The notes under the pieces are model-generated. The model ran no database searches, had not been told where the DNA came from, and worked only from the letters and a program-made list of their open reading frames with translations. Below are positions 27,830-37,116 of a stretch of DNA of 64,000 nucleotides, in pieces; positions within the stretch are counted from its first letter, which is position 1; each line of letters opens with the position of its first letter. Made by a program: the position numbers and the translations under genes. Location of the stretch: NCBI GenBank assembly GCA_020199905.1, contig JAIVJS010000005.1, forward strand, positions 1 through 64,000, given 5' to 3'. Source of the DNA: Acidobacteriota bacterium (lineage in GTDB: Bacteria; Acidobacteriota; Thermoanaerobaculia; UBA5066; Gp7-AA6).

Positions 27830-30670
27830 ATGGCAAAAAAGGTCCTCCTGATCGACTACGAGCCGCGCTCGGTGGAGCGCGTGCGGACTCTTCTTCCTTC
27901 TCCGGAATACGCCGTCAGCGTGGCCAAAGACGGGGAAGAAGGGCTCACCCTCGCGGGGGCGTCATCATTCGACCTGATCGTCCTGGGGGGGATGCTTCCC
28001 CGCCTTCCGAGCGCCGAGGTCATCCGGGAGATCCGCCGAAAGGGGGGAGCGACGGCCCCCCCGATTCTCCTCGTCGTCTCCGGGTATCACGGCTCGAACC
28101 CCAAGGCCGACGCCCAGCGTGTCGGGGCCTTCGACATCGTCGTGCGGCCCTACACCGACGAAGATTTTCTCGGCGCCGTCCGGTCCGCGCTCGACTCCGG
28201 AGAGGCGGGAGCGCGGACGATGCGGATACCCGTTTCCGACATCGCCGCCGCGCAGCCCGCTCTGACCTCCGACGACATCTTTTCGGACGTTCTCGAGGAC
28301 GTCGCGAGCGAGCGATCGTTCTCCGAGGTGACTCCGCCGCGAGCGGTGATGCCTCCGATGACGGCCGAGGAGCAGATCGAGAAGCGCCTCCGCGAGACCC
28401 TTTCCGGAATGGTCGACCGGGCCTCGACGCGGCGTCCCATCGCGCCGCCTCCGCCCCCACCTCCGCTGGCGTTTTCGGGCGGAGCGGCTCCTGCGGTTCC
28501 CCGGTTCTCGACCGACGCGGACATCGACCGGATGATCTCGGACACGCTCTCCGGATTGAAGACGCCGCCCGCCCGGCCGAGGCCCTCGCCGGATGCGGCC
28601 CCCGAGTTCGGCATCCAGGTGGAGACTCCGCCCCCGGCTTTCGCGCCTCCCGTGTTACGCGCTTCACCGCCCCCGTCTCCGGCGGCCCCGCCCTCCGCCC
28701 CCCCTCGGTCCTCCCAGCCTCATCCCGTGAGCTCGTCCGGCCCGGACCAGTTCGGGCGGTACGAGTTGCTGGAGAAGATCGCCTCGGGCGGAATGGCGGA
28801 GCTGTCCAAGGCGCGGCGGTCCGGCGTCGAAGGGTTCCAGAAGATCGTCGCCATCAAGAAGATCCTTCCCCACCTCGCCGACAACGACGAATTCATCACG
28901 ATGTTCGCCGACGAGGCGAAGCTCGCGGCCCAGCTCAACCATCCGAACATCGTTCACATCTTCGACCTCGGGAAGATCGAGGCCGGCGGCTACTTCATCG
29001 CGATGGAGTTCGTGGACGGAAGAGATCTCCGCTCCCTCCTCCAGTCGGCGCGCGACTTCGGGACCCCGCTCCCGGTGCCTCTCGCGGTCTACATCGCCTC
29101 GAAGATCGCGGCGGCGCTCGACTACGCGCACAGGAGGCGGGACGGCGAAGGACGCGAGTTGAACGTCGTCCACCGCGACGTCTCTCCTCCCAACATCCTC
29201 ATCTCCTACGAGGGCGACATCAAGCTGTGCGATTTCGGAATCGCGAAGGCCGCGTCCAAGGCCTCGCAGACGCAGTCCGGGGCCCTCAAGGGGAAGGTCC
29301 AGTACATGTCTCCGGAGCAGGCGTGGGGACGGCCGATCGACCGCCGCAGCGACATCTTTTCGCTCGGCTGCGTGCTCTTCGAAATGCTGGCGGAACAGAA
29401 GCTCTTCCGCGGCGATACGGACCTGTCGGTGCTCGAGAAGGTCCGGGCGGCTCAGGTCGTCGCGCCCTCGACGTTGAACCCCGAGGTCCCGAAGGCGCTG
29501 GACGCCATCGTCCTGAAAGCGCTCGCCCGCGAGCCGGAGGAGCGATACGGGATCGCGTCCGACATGCTCCGCGACCTCGAAGGCGTCCTGTACTCGTACA
29601 CGCCCGCGCCGGGCAGCGCGGATCTCGCCATCTATCTGCACCGGCTGCAGGCGGAGGAGAGCGCGCGGCAGGAGTCGCTCGATCGCGAGGCGTCGCGAGG
29701 CGCCCCGCCGGAGCCGGAACGAAAGAGAAAGTCGAAGGGCGCTCCCGTGGTCCGGCGGACCGGCTCGACCCCGAAGCTGGTCGTTCCGCCGCATACTCTC
29801 GAGGCGGAAGCCGGGGCCTCCGTCCCCTCGGAGAAAAAGGAACCGAGGAACTCGGGAGTGTTCGGCTCCTTCTCCCCGAAGAAGCTCGAGTCGGAGCGCA
29901 AGAGCCGCGTCCCGCTCTACGCGATGATCGTCATCGCCGCCCTGCTCCTCGCGGGACTCGCCGTCTGGCTGACGCGCCGCCCGTCGGCGGCGGCTCCCGT
30001 CGCGATCATGCCCACGGCCGTTCCGGCGGCCGCCCCGACCGCGGCGCCGCTTCCAGCGGCCGTCACTCCCGCGTCGGGCGTCGATCCGAAGGCGATCGAA
30101 GAGGAAGTGCAGCGCCAGCTCGCCGCCCGCCGCAAGGAGCTGCAGAAGACCCTCGCGTCTCAAAAACCGGCGAAGGAAACGGCGCCCGCGGCGCCCGTCC
30201 CCGCGCCGAAAAAGGTCGAGGAAGCTCCCGCCGCCGCTCCTCGCGTCACGGTTCACGAGCCGGCGCCCGAGCCCGCCCGGCAGCAGGAGCCCGCCCCGCG
30301 CGAGAGCCCGCCGGAGCCGACCGCCGTTCCGCCGCCGCCCGCGCGCGCCGAGGCGAAAGAGGAGATCTCGCGAGGAGACCTCGTGGGACCGGGCGCCGGC
30401 GTCGTCGAGCCCAGCCTGCTGTCGACCCCCCGGGTCACCTATCCGGCGATTGCGCGGCAGCAGCGTCTGAACGGCAAAGTCGTCGTGCTCGTTCTGGTGA
30501 CGGAAGATGGGCAGGTCTCCGAGGCTCGGCTTCAGCAGGGCCTCCCGTCGCGGAGCGGAGTCAACGAAGCCGTGGTCGACGCAGTGCGTGCCGCGAAGTT
30601 CAGAGCGGCGACCAAGAACGGGGTCGCGGTCAAGATGTGGCGGACGGTGGTGGTCGACGTCAGGCCGTAA
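27830..30670 (+). CDS. multidomain protein: degenerate receiver domain, Ser/Thr protein kinase, TM helix, TonB C-terminal domain
   Basis: N-term MAKKVLLIDYEPRSVERVRTLL (receiver-like); kinase VAIKKILPHL, VVHRDVSPPNILI, LCDFGIAKA; TM MIVIAALLLAGLAVWL; C-term PRVTYPAIARQQRLNGKVVVLVLVTEDGQVSEARLQQG...AVVDAVRAAKFRAATKNGVAV. Confidence 0.88.
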   Translation: MAKKVLLIDYEPRSVERVRTLLPSPEYAVSVAKDGEEGLTLAGASSFDLIVLGGMLPRLPSAEVIREIRRKGGATAPPILLVVSGYHGSNPKADAQRVGAFDIVVRPYTDEDFLGAVRSALDSGEAGARTMRIPVSDIAAAQPALTSDDIFSDVLEDVASERSFSEVTPPRAVMPPMTAEEQIEKRLRETLSGMVDRASTRRPIAPPPPPPPLAFSGGAAPAVPRFSTDADIDRMISDTLSGLKTPPARPRPSPDAAPEFGIQVETPPPAFAPPVLRASPPPSPAAPPSAPPRSSQPHPVSSSGPDQFGRYELLEKIASGGMAELSKARRSGVEGFQKIVAIKKILPHLADNDEFITMFADEAKLAAQLNHPNIVHIFDLGKIEAGGYFIAMEFVDGRDLRSLLQSARDFGTPLPVPLAVYIASKIAAALDYAHRRRDGEGRELNVVHRDVSPPNILISYEGDIKLCDFGIAKAASKASQTQSGALKGKVQYMSPEQAWGRPIDRRSDIFSLGCVLFEMLAEQKLFRGDTDLSVLEKVRAAQVVAPSTLNPEVPKALDAIVLKALAREPEERYGIASDMLRDLEGVLYSYTPAPGSADLAIYLHRLQAEESARQESLDREASRGAPPEPERKRKSKGAPVVRRTGSTPKLVVPPHTLEAEAGASVPSEKKEPRNSGVFGSFSPKKLESERKSRVPLYAMIVIAALLLAGLAVWLTRRPSAAAPVAIMPTAVPAAAPTAAPLPAAVTPASGVDPKAIEEEVQRQLAARRKELQKTLASQKPAKETAPAAPVPAPKKVEEAPAAAPRVTVHEPAPEPARQQEPAPRESPPEPTAVPPPPARAEAKEEISRGDLVGPGAGVVEPSLLSTPRVTYPAIARQQRLNGKVVVLVLVTEDGQVSEARLQQGLPSRSGVNEAVVDAVRAAKFRAATKNGVAVKMWRTVVVDVRP

Positions 30671-30762
30671 CCGGACGCAGGACGCCGAGGTATTTTGAAG
30701 GCGGATGTGTCAAGCTCCGCGAGTACGTTCGAGGCGGAGTGATTTGAGGAGGTCAACGGAGC

Positions 30763-30987
30763 ATGAGCCTTTCTCCGGATCAGAAGAAGTTCTACGAAAA
30801 CACGCTCTCCGTCACCAAACGGGAGATCAACGACCTGGAAGGCCTCATTCAAGAGGAGCTCGCCAAGGTCAAGGACCGGCTGGCGGAGCTTCAGAACGCC
30901 CAGAAAGCGGCGCGTCAGATGTATGACGCCGCGTGCATGCGCCTCGGCATTCCGAACGATCTCGAAGAAGCCGAAGCCCAGGGCTGA
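30763..30987 (+). CDS. small coiled-coil hypothetical protein (74 aa)
   Basis: ORF with SD-like gaggagg upstream; KREINDLEGLIQEELAKVKDRLAELQNAQKAARQMYDAA heptad helix. Confidence 0.6.
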   Translation: MSLSPDQKKFYENTLSVTKREINDLEGLIQEELAKVKDRLAELQNAQKAARQMYDAACMRLGIPNDLEEAEAQG

Positions 30988-31015
30988 TCTCTCCCGCGCC
31001 CGGGAGGATGCTCGC

Positions 31016-31912
31016 ATGGCTCCTGCGGCCGAAGCGGTCCGCCTCGCCGTGCCCCCGGGGCGTGCGCTGCTTGTCGCCTTCGCCCTTCTTGGCGCCGCGC
31101 ACTGCCGGCGAAACGAGACTTCGCCTCCCGTTTCGAGGGTGGCCGCCCATCCGGCGCCGGCGCGGCGCGTGGTCGCTCTCGCGCCCAACCTCACGGAGAT
31201 CGTTTTCGCGCTCGGCTCGGGCTCCACCCTCGTCGGCGTCTCCGAGCACTCGGATTTTCCGGAGGCCACCCGGTCGATCCCCCGCGTCGGCGGCCTCGAG
31301 GTCAGCGCGGAACGTGTGGCGTCCCTGACTCCCGACCTGGTGCTCGCCACCGCGGACGGCGGCAACCGCAAAGGCGCCGTCTCCGCCCTCGAGGCGTCCG
31401 GAGTTCCCGTGCTGGTCGTCCCGGGCGGATCGCTCGACGAAGTCCTCTCCGGAATCTTTCTCGTCGCCGGCCGGCTCGGTCGCGACGCCGAGGCCGCGCG
31501 TCTGACCGACTCCCTGCGGAAGCGGCGCGAGGCCGTCCGGCAGTCGGTCGCGGCGCGTCCCCGTCCGCGAGCCGTGCTGCTCGTCTGGCCCGATCCACCC
31601 TCGGCCGCCGGCGGCGGCACGTTCTTAGACGACGTGCTCACCGAAGCGGGCGCGCAGAACCTGCTTTCCGACCGGCCAGGCTGGCCCGTCGTCTCGGGGG
31701 AATGGCTCGCGACCGCGCCGATCGAGGTGGTCGTGGTTCCCGATTCCCCGGTGAACCGGCCGGTATTCGAGCGGTCCTTCGCTTCGGGCGCCCTGTCGCG
31801 CGGATCGATCCGGGCCGCGCGGGTCGTGCGCGTGGACGAATCTTCGCTGACCCGTCCCGGGCCGCGCGTCTTCGACGCTCTGGAGCAGCTCGCGCGGGGC
31901 CTCTCGCGTTGA
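31016..31912 (+). CDS. cobalamin/iron-type ABC transporter substrate-binding lipoprotein (BtuF-like)
   Basis: Lipobox LLGAAHC; RRVVALAPNLTEIVFALGSGSTLVGVSEHSDFPEATRSIPRVGGLEVSAERVASLTPDLVLA. Confidence 0.85.
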   Translation: MAPAAEAVRLAVPPGRALLVAFALLGAAHCRRNETSPPVSRVAAHPAPARRVVALAPNLTEIVFALGSGSTLVGVSEHSDFPEATRSIPRVGGLEVSAERVASLTPDLVLATADGGNRKGAVSALEASGVPVLVVPGGSLDEVLSGIFLVAGRLGRDAEAARLTDSLRKRREAVRQSVAARPRPRAVLLVWPDPPSAAGGGTFLDDVLTEAGAQNLLSDRPGWPVVSGEWLATAPIEVVVVPDSPVNRPVFERSFASGALSRGSIRAARVVRVDESSLTRPGPRVFDALEQLARGLSR

Positions 31913-32880
31913 GAGCCCGCGGGCCCGCCCTCTGGCTGACCGCGGCGGCGATTCTCGGGGGCTGCCTCGTGCTCGGCGTGTCCGTTGGCGGCGTCCGGCT
32001 GTCGCCTCTCGCGGTCTGGTCGGGCGCGGGACCGGAGGGCGAGACCGCGCGCCTCATCGCCTCGATACGGATACCCCGCGTGGCGCTCGCGGCCCTGGTG
32101 GGCGCCTGCCTCGCCCTGGCCGGCGCCGCCCTTCAGGCCCTGTTGAAGAATCCGCTCGCCGATCCGTTTCTTCTCGGCACCTCCGGGGGCGCCGCCACCG
32201 GAGCCGCCCTGGCGAGCCTCCTCGGCGTCTCACCCCTCCTCTCGCCCGGGGCGGCGTTCGCCGGCGCGGTGGTCTCCTCGGTCGGCGTCGCCGCCCTGGC
32301 GCGCCGCGGCGGACGGCTCGACCTGCAACGCCTCCTGCTCGGCGGGTTGATCGCGAACGCGTTTTTTTCCGCGGTCCTTCTCGGTGTCTTTTCTCTCGCC
32401 TCCTCCGAGACGGCGAGGACGATGCTCTTCTGGATGATGGGGAGTCTCGCGGACGCGTCGCCGCAGAAGCCACTCGCGCTCCTGCCCTACGCCGTCGTCG
32501 GCGCGGCGGCCCTTCTCGGATCGGCGTCGCGCCTGAATCTCTTTTCCGTGGGAGAGGAGAACGCGGCGGCGCTCGGCGTCCACACCGAGAGGTCGAAGGC
32601 GGTGATCTTCCTGGCGTCATCTCTGCTGACGGGCGCGGCGGTCGCGTTTGCGGGCGTGATCGGGTTCGTCGGCCTGCTGGTTCCGCACGCCGCTCGCAGC
32701 GTCGTGGGAAACGACCAGCGGACTCTGCTGCCTCTCTCCGCGATTTCGGGCGCCGCGCTTCTCGTCGCCGCCGACGCGGTCTCGCGCGCGGTTGCGGCAC
32801 CGGCGGAGCTTCCTATCGGCGCGGTCACGGCGGCGATCGGCGCCCCCGTCTTCGTCTACCTGCTTCTTCGCACCCCGTGA
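31909..32880 (+). CDS. FecCD/BtuC-family ABC transporter permease
   Basis: IRIPRVALAALVGACLALAGAALQALLKNPLADPFLLGTSGGAATGA...GFVGLLVPHAAR; TTG start overlaps the upstream stop (TTGA). Confidence 0.9.
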   Translation: MRARGPALWLTAAAILGGCLVLGVSVGGVRLSPLAVWSGAGPEGETARLIASIRIPRVALAALVGACLALAGAALQALLKNPLADPFLLGTSGGAATGAALASLLGVSPLLSPGAAFAGAVVSSVGVAALARRGGRLDLQRLLLGGLIANAFFSAVLLGVFSLASSETARTMLFWMMGSLADASPQKPLALLPYAVVGAAALLGSASRLNLFSVGEENAAALGVHTERSKAVIFLASSLLTGAAVAFAGVIGFVGLLVPHAARSVVGNDQRTLLPLSAISGAALLVAADAVSRAVAAPAELPIGAVTAAIGAPVFVYLLLRTP

Positions 32881-33671
32881 CGGCGCCGCCCCGTATCGAG
32901 GCTCGCGCGCTGAAGGCCGCCTACGGCCCGAACCCCGCGTTGTGCGGGCTCGACGCGGTGTTTCAGTCGGGCGAGATCGTCGCGATCCTGGGGGAGAACG
33001 GGTCCGGAAAATCCACGCTTCTCAAGGTCATCGCGCGGATCGTCGCGCCGGACGGCGGCGAACTGCTCTTCGACGGCCGGCCTCTCGCGGCGATTCCGCG
33101 CCGGGACACAGCGCGCCGCGTCGCCTACGTGGCCCAGAGCGCCGACCTGGTCTTTCCAATCCGCAGCCTCGACCTGGTGCTCCAGGGCCGCGCCCCTCAC
33201 GGGCGCGGGTTCTCGGCCGACTCCCCGGAGGACCGGTCTCTGGCGCTCGAGGCCATGCGCGCCTGCGACGTCGCCGGGCTCGCCGACCGCGACGCGTCGG
33301 CCCTTTCGGGCGGCGAGCGGCGCCGCGTGTTTCTCGCCCGCGCGCTGGCGCAGGAGGCCGAAGTCTGGCTTCTCGACGAGCCGACCTCGGGCCTCGATCC
33401 GCGCCACCGCATCGACTTCCTGGACGTGCTCGTGCGGGAGCACCGCGCGCGCTCGACGACGGTCCTGCTCGTCACCCACGAAGTGGATCTGGCGCTGTCG
33501 CTGGCAGACCGCGTTCTTCTGCTGCGGGCTGGCCGGGTCCTGGCCTCGGGAACGCCGCAGGAGGCGCTGACGCCCGGAACTCTGAGAGAGGTCTTCGACG
33601 TCGAAGCCCGCGTGGATCGCGACGCGGATGGCCACCGGCGTGTGATGTGGGTGGGGAGGACCGGCCCCTGA
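32877..33671 (+). CDS. ABC transporter ATP-binding protein (BtuD/FecE-like)
   Basis: [36 protein letters not shown]...[39 protein letters not shown] overlap with the permease. Confidence 0.92.
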   Translation: MTAPPRIEARALKAAYGPNPALCGLDAVFQSGEIVAILGENGSGKSTLLKVIARIVAPDGGELLFDGRPLAAIPRRDTARRVAYVAQSADLVFPIRSLDLVLQGRAPHGRGFSADSPEDRSLALEAMRACDVAGLADRDASALSGGERRRVFLARALAQEAEVWLLDEPTSGLDPRHRIDFLDVLVREHRARSTTVLLVTHEVDLALSLADRVLLLRAGRVLASGTPQEALTPGTLREVFDVEARVDRDADGHRRVMWVGRTGP

Positions 33672-33705
33672 CGCGCCGTCCGGCGGGGTAGGATCGGCGT
33701 TCCCG

Positions 33706-34410
33706 ATGGACCCGCTGAAATTCCGCGACACCAAGCGCTACCGCGACCGGCTGAAGCAGTACCAGGAGAGCGTCGGCACCTCCGACGCGATCGTGATCGG
33801 CTCCGGAACGATGGGCGGGATCCCCGTCATCATCGGCGCGATGGAGTTCTTCTTCCTCGGCGGTTCTATGGGGTCCGTCGTCGGAGAGAAGGTCACGCGG
33901 GCGGCCGAGAGGGCCCTTTCCGAGCGCAAGCCGCTGCTGATCGTCTCGACCTCGGGGGGCGCCCGGATGCAGGAGGGGATCCTCTCCCTCATGCAGATGG
34001 CAAAGATCGCGGGCGCGCTCGCCCGGCTCTCGGACGCCGGGGTTCCCTACGTCTCCATCATGTCCGATCCGACGACGGGAGGCGTTACGGCCTCCTACGC
34101 GATGCTGGGCGACCTGAACGTGGCGGAGCCGAACGCGCTCATCGGTTTCGCCGGACCGCGCGTCATCGAGCAGACGATCCGGCAGACGCTGCCCGAGGGA
34201 TTCCAGCGCTCGGAGTTTCTCCTGGAGCACGGAATGCTCGATTTCCTGGTCGACCGATCCGAGATGAAGGAGACCCTCGTGCGGTGCTTGAACCTCATGT
34301 GGTCGGGAGAGGCAGCGAGCCGGGAAACGGGAAACGGGAGCCGAGCGACCAACGGGACCGAGACGGCCGCGGTACTCCGCGGTCAACTCGATCGAGACTC
34401 TCAACCCTGA
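33706..34410 (+). CDS. accD: acetyl-CoA carboxylase carboxyltransferase beta subunit lacking the N-terminal zinc-ribbon domain
   Basis: Starts at [58 protein letters not shown]...[18 protein letters not shown]...[29 protein letters not shown]; no CxxC...CxxC; folC downstream. Confidence 0.85.
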   Translation: MDPLKFRDTKRYRDRLKQYQESVGTSDAIVIGSGTMGGIPVIIGAMEFFFLGGSMGSVVGEKVTRAAERALSERKPLLIVSTSGGARMQEGILSLMQMAKIAGALARLSDAGVPYVSIMSDPTTGGVTASYAMLGDLNVAEPNALIGFAGPRVIEQTIRQTLPEGFQRSEFLLEHGMLDFLVDRSEMKETLVRCLNLMWSGEAASRETGNGSRATNGTETAAVLRGQLDRDSQP

Positions 34411-34428
34411 ACTCTCGACTCTGAACTT
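34321..34428 (-). repeat. heptads + core element copy 5 overlapping the accD 3' end
   Basis: cgggaaacgggaaacgggagccgagcgaccaacgggaccgagacggccgcggtactccgcggtcaactcgatc then gagactc tcaaccc tgaactc tcgactc tgaactt (34394-34428). Confidence 0.9.
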
Positions 34429-34471
34429 CCCTCGCTCGACGCCGAACATCAACGCTCAACCGCCTCCGGCC

Positions 34472-35815
34472 GTGAAGAATCTCAGCCGCCTCGAGTCCCT
34501 GGGCCAGCGCGGCATGCGTCTGGGCTTGGAAGCGATCGGCGCGGCGTGCGAACGGCTCGGGAGGCCCGAGCGGGACTTTCCCTCCGTTCTCATCGGGGGG
34601 ACCAACGGCAAGGGCTCGACCGCCGCGACTCTCTCGTCGCTCGCCGTGGAGGCCGGCTTGCGGCCCGGCCTCTACACATCGCCTCATCTCGTGGCAGTCA
34701 CGGAGCGGATCCGCATCGGCCGCGAGGACGCGCCGCCCGGGGCGCTCGACGAGGCGCTCGGGCGGGTCTTCGCGGCGGTGGACGCGGCTCCCGCGATCCC
34801 GTTCACCTACTTCGAGGCGACGACGGCGGCGGCGTTCCTGCTCTTCGCCGGCGCGGGCGTCGACGTCGGGATCCTGGAGGTGGGGCTCGGAGGCCGTTTC
34901 GACGCCACGAACGTCGCTCCGGCGGGGCTTTCCGTGATCACGTCCATCGCGTTCGATCACATGGCGGAGCTCGGCGGGACGCTGCCCCTGATCGCCCGGG
35001 AGAAGGCCGGGATCTTCCGCACCGGGCGTCCCGCGCTGATCCGCGCGGAGGCGGAGGAGGCGCTCGCGGCCCTGCGCGACGCGGCGGCCCGCGCCGGGGC
35101 CGTTCTCCACGAGGCGCCGTCCGAGCTCGCGGTCGCCGCGCGGTCGGTGTCCTCCCTCGGCACCGCTTTCGATCTCGAGACGCCGGAGCGGCGAATTTTT
35201 CTCCGGACGCCCCTGCCGGGGGAGCACCAGGCCTGGAACGCGGCCCTCGCCGTGCGCGCCGCGGAGCTCTTCCCCGAGGTCTTCGGACGGCTCCAGGCGG
35301 AGGCCGTCGCGCGCGGCGTCGAGAACGTGCGGTGGCCGGGACGGCTGGAGCTCCTGCGGCCGCCGGAAGGGCGCCCCGTTCTGCTGGACGGCTGCCACAA
35401 CCCGGAAGGCGCGCGTTCTCTCGCCCGATTTCTGCGGGACTCCGGGCTTTCCGGGCTCTGCCCGCTCGTCTTCGGAGGCATGGCCGACAAGGATCTCGAA
35501 GGGATCGCGCGCGAGCTCTTCCCCGCGGTCTCGGAAGTGGTTCTGGTGCGGGCGGCGCCCCCGCGTGGAGCGTCGCCCGACGAGCTCCTCGAGCGCGTCG
35601 GACACTTCGCTTCTCGCGCGCGGACGGCGCCCGATGTCCTCGCCGGAATCGCCGCGCTTTCCCTCGATGCGGCGGGACGGCCGCCGCGAGAGTCTCCATC
35701 GCCGCCTATAATCGTGGCCGGTTCCCTCTATCTCGTCGGAGAGGCCCGCGCTCACCTCGCCCCGGCTGAGAGCGGCGGCGCGGACCCGGGGGGTCGGGGA
35801 GAAGGACGCTCTTGA
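34472..35815 (+). CDS. folC: folylpolyglutamate synthase / dihydrofolate synthase
   Basis: VLIGGTNGKGSTAATLSSLAVEAGLRPGLYTSPHLVAVTERIRIG...LLDGCHNPEGARSL; GTG start. Confidence 0.93.
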   Translation: MKNLSRLESLGQRGMRLGLEAIGAACERLGRPERDFPSVLIGGTNGKGSTAATLSSLAVEAGLRPGLYTSPHLVAVTERIRIGREDAPPGALDEALGRVFAAVDAAPAIPFTYFEATTAAAFLLFAGAGVDVGILEVGLGGRFDATNVAPAGLSVITSIAFDHMAELGGTLPLIAREKAGIFRTGRPALIRAEAEEALAALRDAAARAGAVLHEAPSELAVAARSVSSLGTAFDLETPERRIFLRTPLPGEHQAWNAALAVRAAELFPEVFGRLQAEAVARGVENVRWPGRLELLRPPEGRPVLLDGCHNPEGARSLARFLRDSGLSGLCPLVFGGMADKDLEGIARELFPAVSEVVLVRAAPPRGASPDELLERVGHFASRARTAPDVLAGIAALSLDAAGRPPRESPSPPIIVAGSLYLVGEARAHLAPAESGGADPGGRGEGRS

Positions 35816-37089
35816 CGACGACCACGGCCCCCTTCACGAAGGAAGCGTTCGAGCGGCTCGAAGAGGAGCGGCTGCCGGTCTATGCCTCCAGGAGCGGCCG
35901 CGCCGGGAGACCGCGCGGGCCCGCCGCGGCGATGCCCGGCGACCATCGGACGGAGTACGCGCGCGACCGGGATCGCATCGTTCACTCGCGGGCGTTCCGC
36001 CGGCTGAAGCACAAGACACAGGTCTTCATCCCCTACGAAGGTGATCACTTCCGCACGCGCTTGACGCATACGATCGAGGTCTCGCAGATCGCTCGCAGCG
36101 CGGCGAGGTCGCTCGGCCTGAACGAAGACCTGACGGAGGCGATCGCCCTCGGACACGATCTCGGTCACACCCCCTTCGGGCACTCGGGAGAGCGGATCCT
36201 CGATCGGCTTCTGCGCGAGAGCCATCCTCACGCGGGCGGGTTCAAGCACAACTACCAGGGAGTGCGGGTCGTCGACCGGCTCGAGAAGCGGTACGACGAG
36301 CCCGGCCTGAACCTGACTCACGACGTGCGGGAGGGCATCCTGAAGCACACGACGTGGAAAATGGATTTCCCCTTCCCCCTGGAATTCCGGGAGGGGTTGC
36401 GCTTCCAGTCCGGCGGGACCCTCGAGGCGCAGCTCGTCAATTGGAGCGACGAGATCGCCCAGCAGACCCACGACCTCGAGGACGGGCTGCCGCTCGCCGA
36501 AGAGGAGGAGATCGAGGCGCTCGAGATCTCCCGCGCCGTGCGGGGCGAGCGCCCTCGCGCCGGAGACCCGGCCTCCCGGCGCGCGGGCCTGATCCGCGGG
36601 ATGATCGCGGTGCTGACCTCCGATCTCGTCGAAGCCTCGCGCCACCGGATCGAGCGCTGGACGGAAACCGAAGGGATCGCCACCCCGGACGATTTTGTCG
36701 CGCGCCGCGAGCGGCTGCCGGGCGACCTCATTTCCTTCAGCGACAGGGGCAAGCGCCTCTACCGCGAGCTGAAGGACTTCGTATACCGCCACGTCATTCA
36801 TTCGTTTCCCGTTTCACGGCACGATGGGCACGCGCGTCGCGTCGTCGCGGGCGTCTTTCTCGCCTATCGCGAGAACCCGCGCCTGCTGCCGGATTCGGTC
36901 CTCCTCTCGGTCAGCGAGGAGCTTGGAGTTCGGTTCCTCCGCGAGGTATCGCTTCGAGACGTCGACGCCGAAATAGAGGAGCGCTACCGCATGCGGCCCG
37001 AGTTCTTCCGGGCGATCGCCGACCACATCGCCGGGATGACGGACAGCTATTGCAACGCCGAGTACAAAGAGCTCGCGACGGGATCCTGA
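35812..37089 (+). CDS. dgt: deoxyguanosinetriphosphate triphosphohydrolase
   Basis: RDRIVHSRAFRRLKHKTQVFIPYEGDHFRTRLTHTIEVSQIARSAARSLGLNEDLTEAIALGHDLGHTPFGHSGERIL; TTG start overlaps the folC stop. Confidence 0.93.
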   Translation: MTTTTAPFTKEAFERLEEERLPVYASRSGRAGRPRGPAAAMPGDHRTEYARDRDRIVHSRAFRRLKHKTQVFIPYEGDHFRTRLTHTIEVSQIARSAARSLGLNEDLTEAIALGHDLGHTPFGHSGERILDRLLRESHPHAGGFKHNYQGVRVVDRLEKRYDEPGLNLTHDVREGILKHTTWKMDFPFPLEFREGLRFQSGGTLEAQLVNWSDEIAQQTHDLEDGLPLAEEEEIEALEISRAVRGERPRAGDPASRRAGLIRGMIAVLTSDLVEASRHRIERWTETEGIATPDDFVARRERLPGDLISFSDRGKRLYRELKDFVYRHVIHSFPVSRHDGHARRVVAGVFLAYRENPRLLPDSVLLSVSEELGVRFLREVSLRDVDAEIEERYRMRPEFFRAIADHIAGMTDSYCNAEYKELATGS

Positions 37090-37116
37090 CGGGATCGTTT
37101 TTCGAAAGGGACGGCC

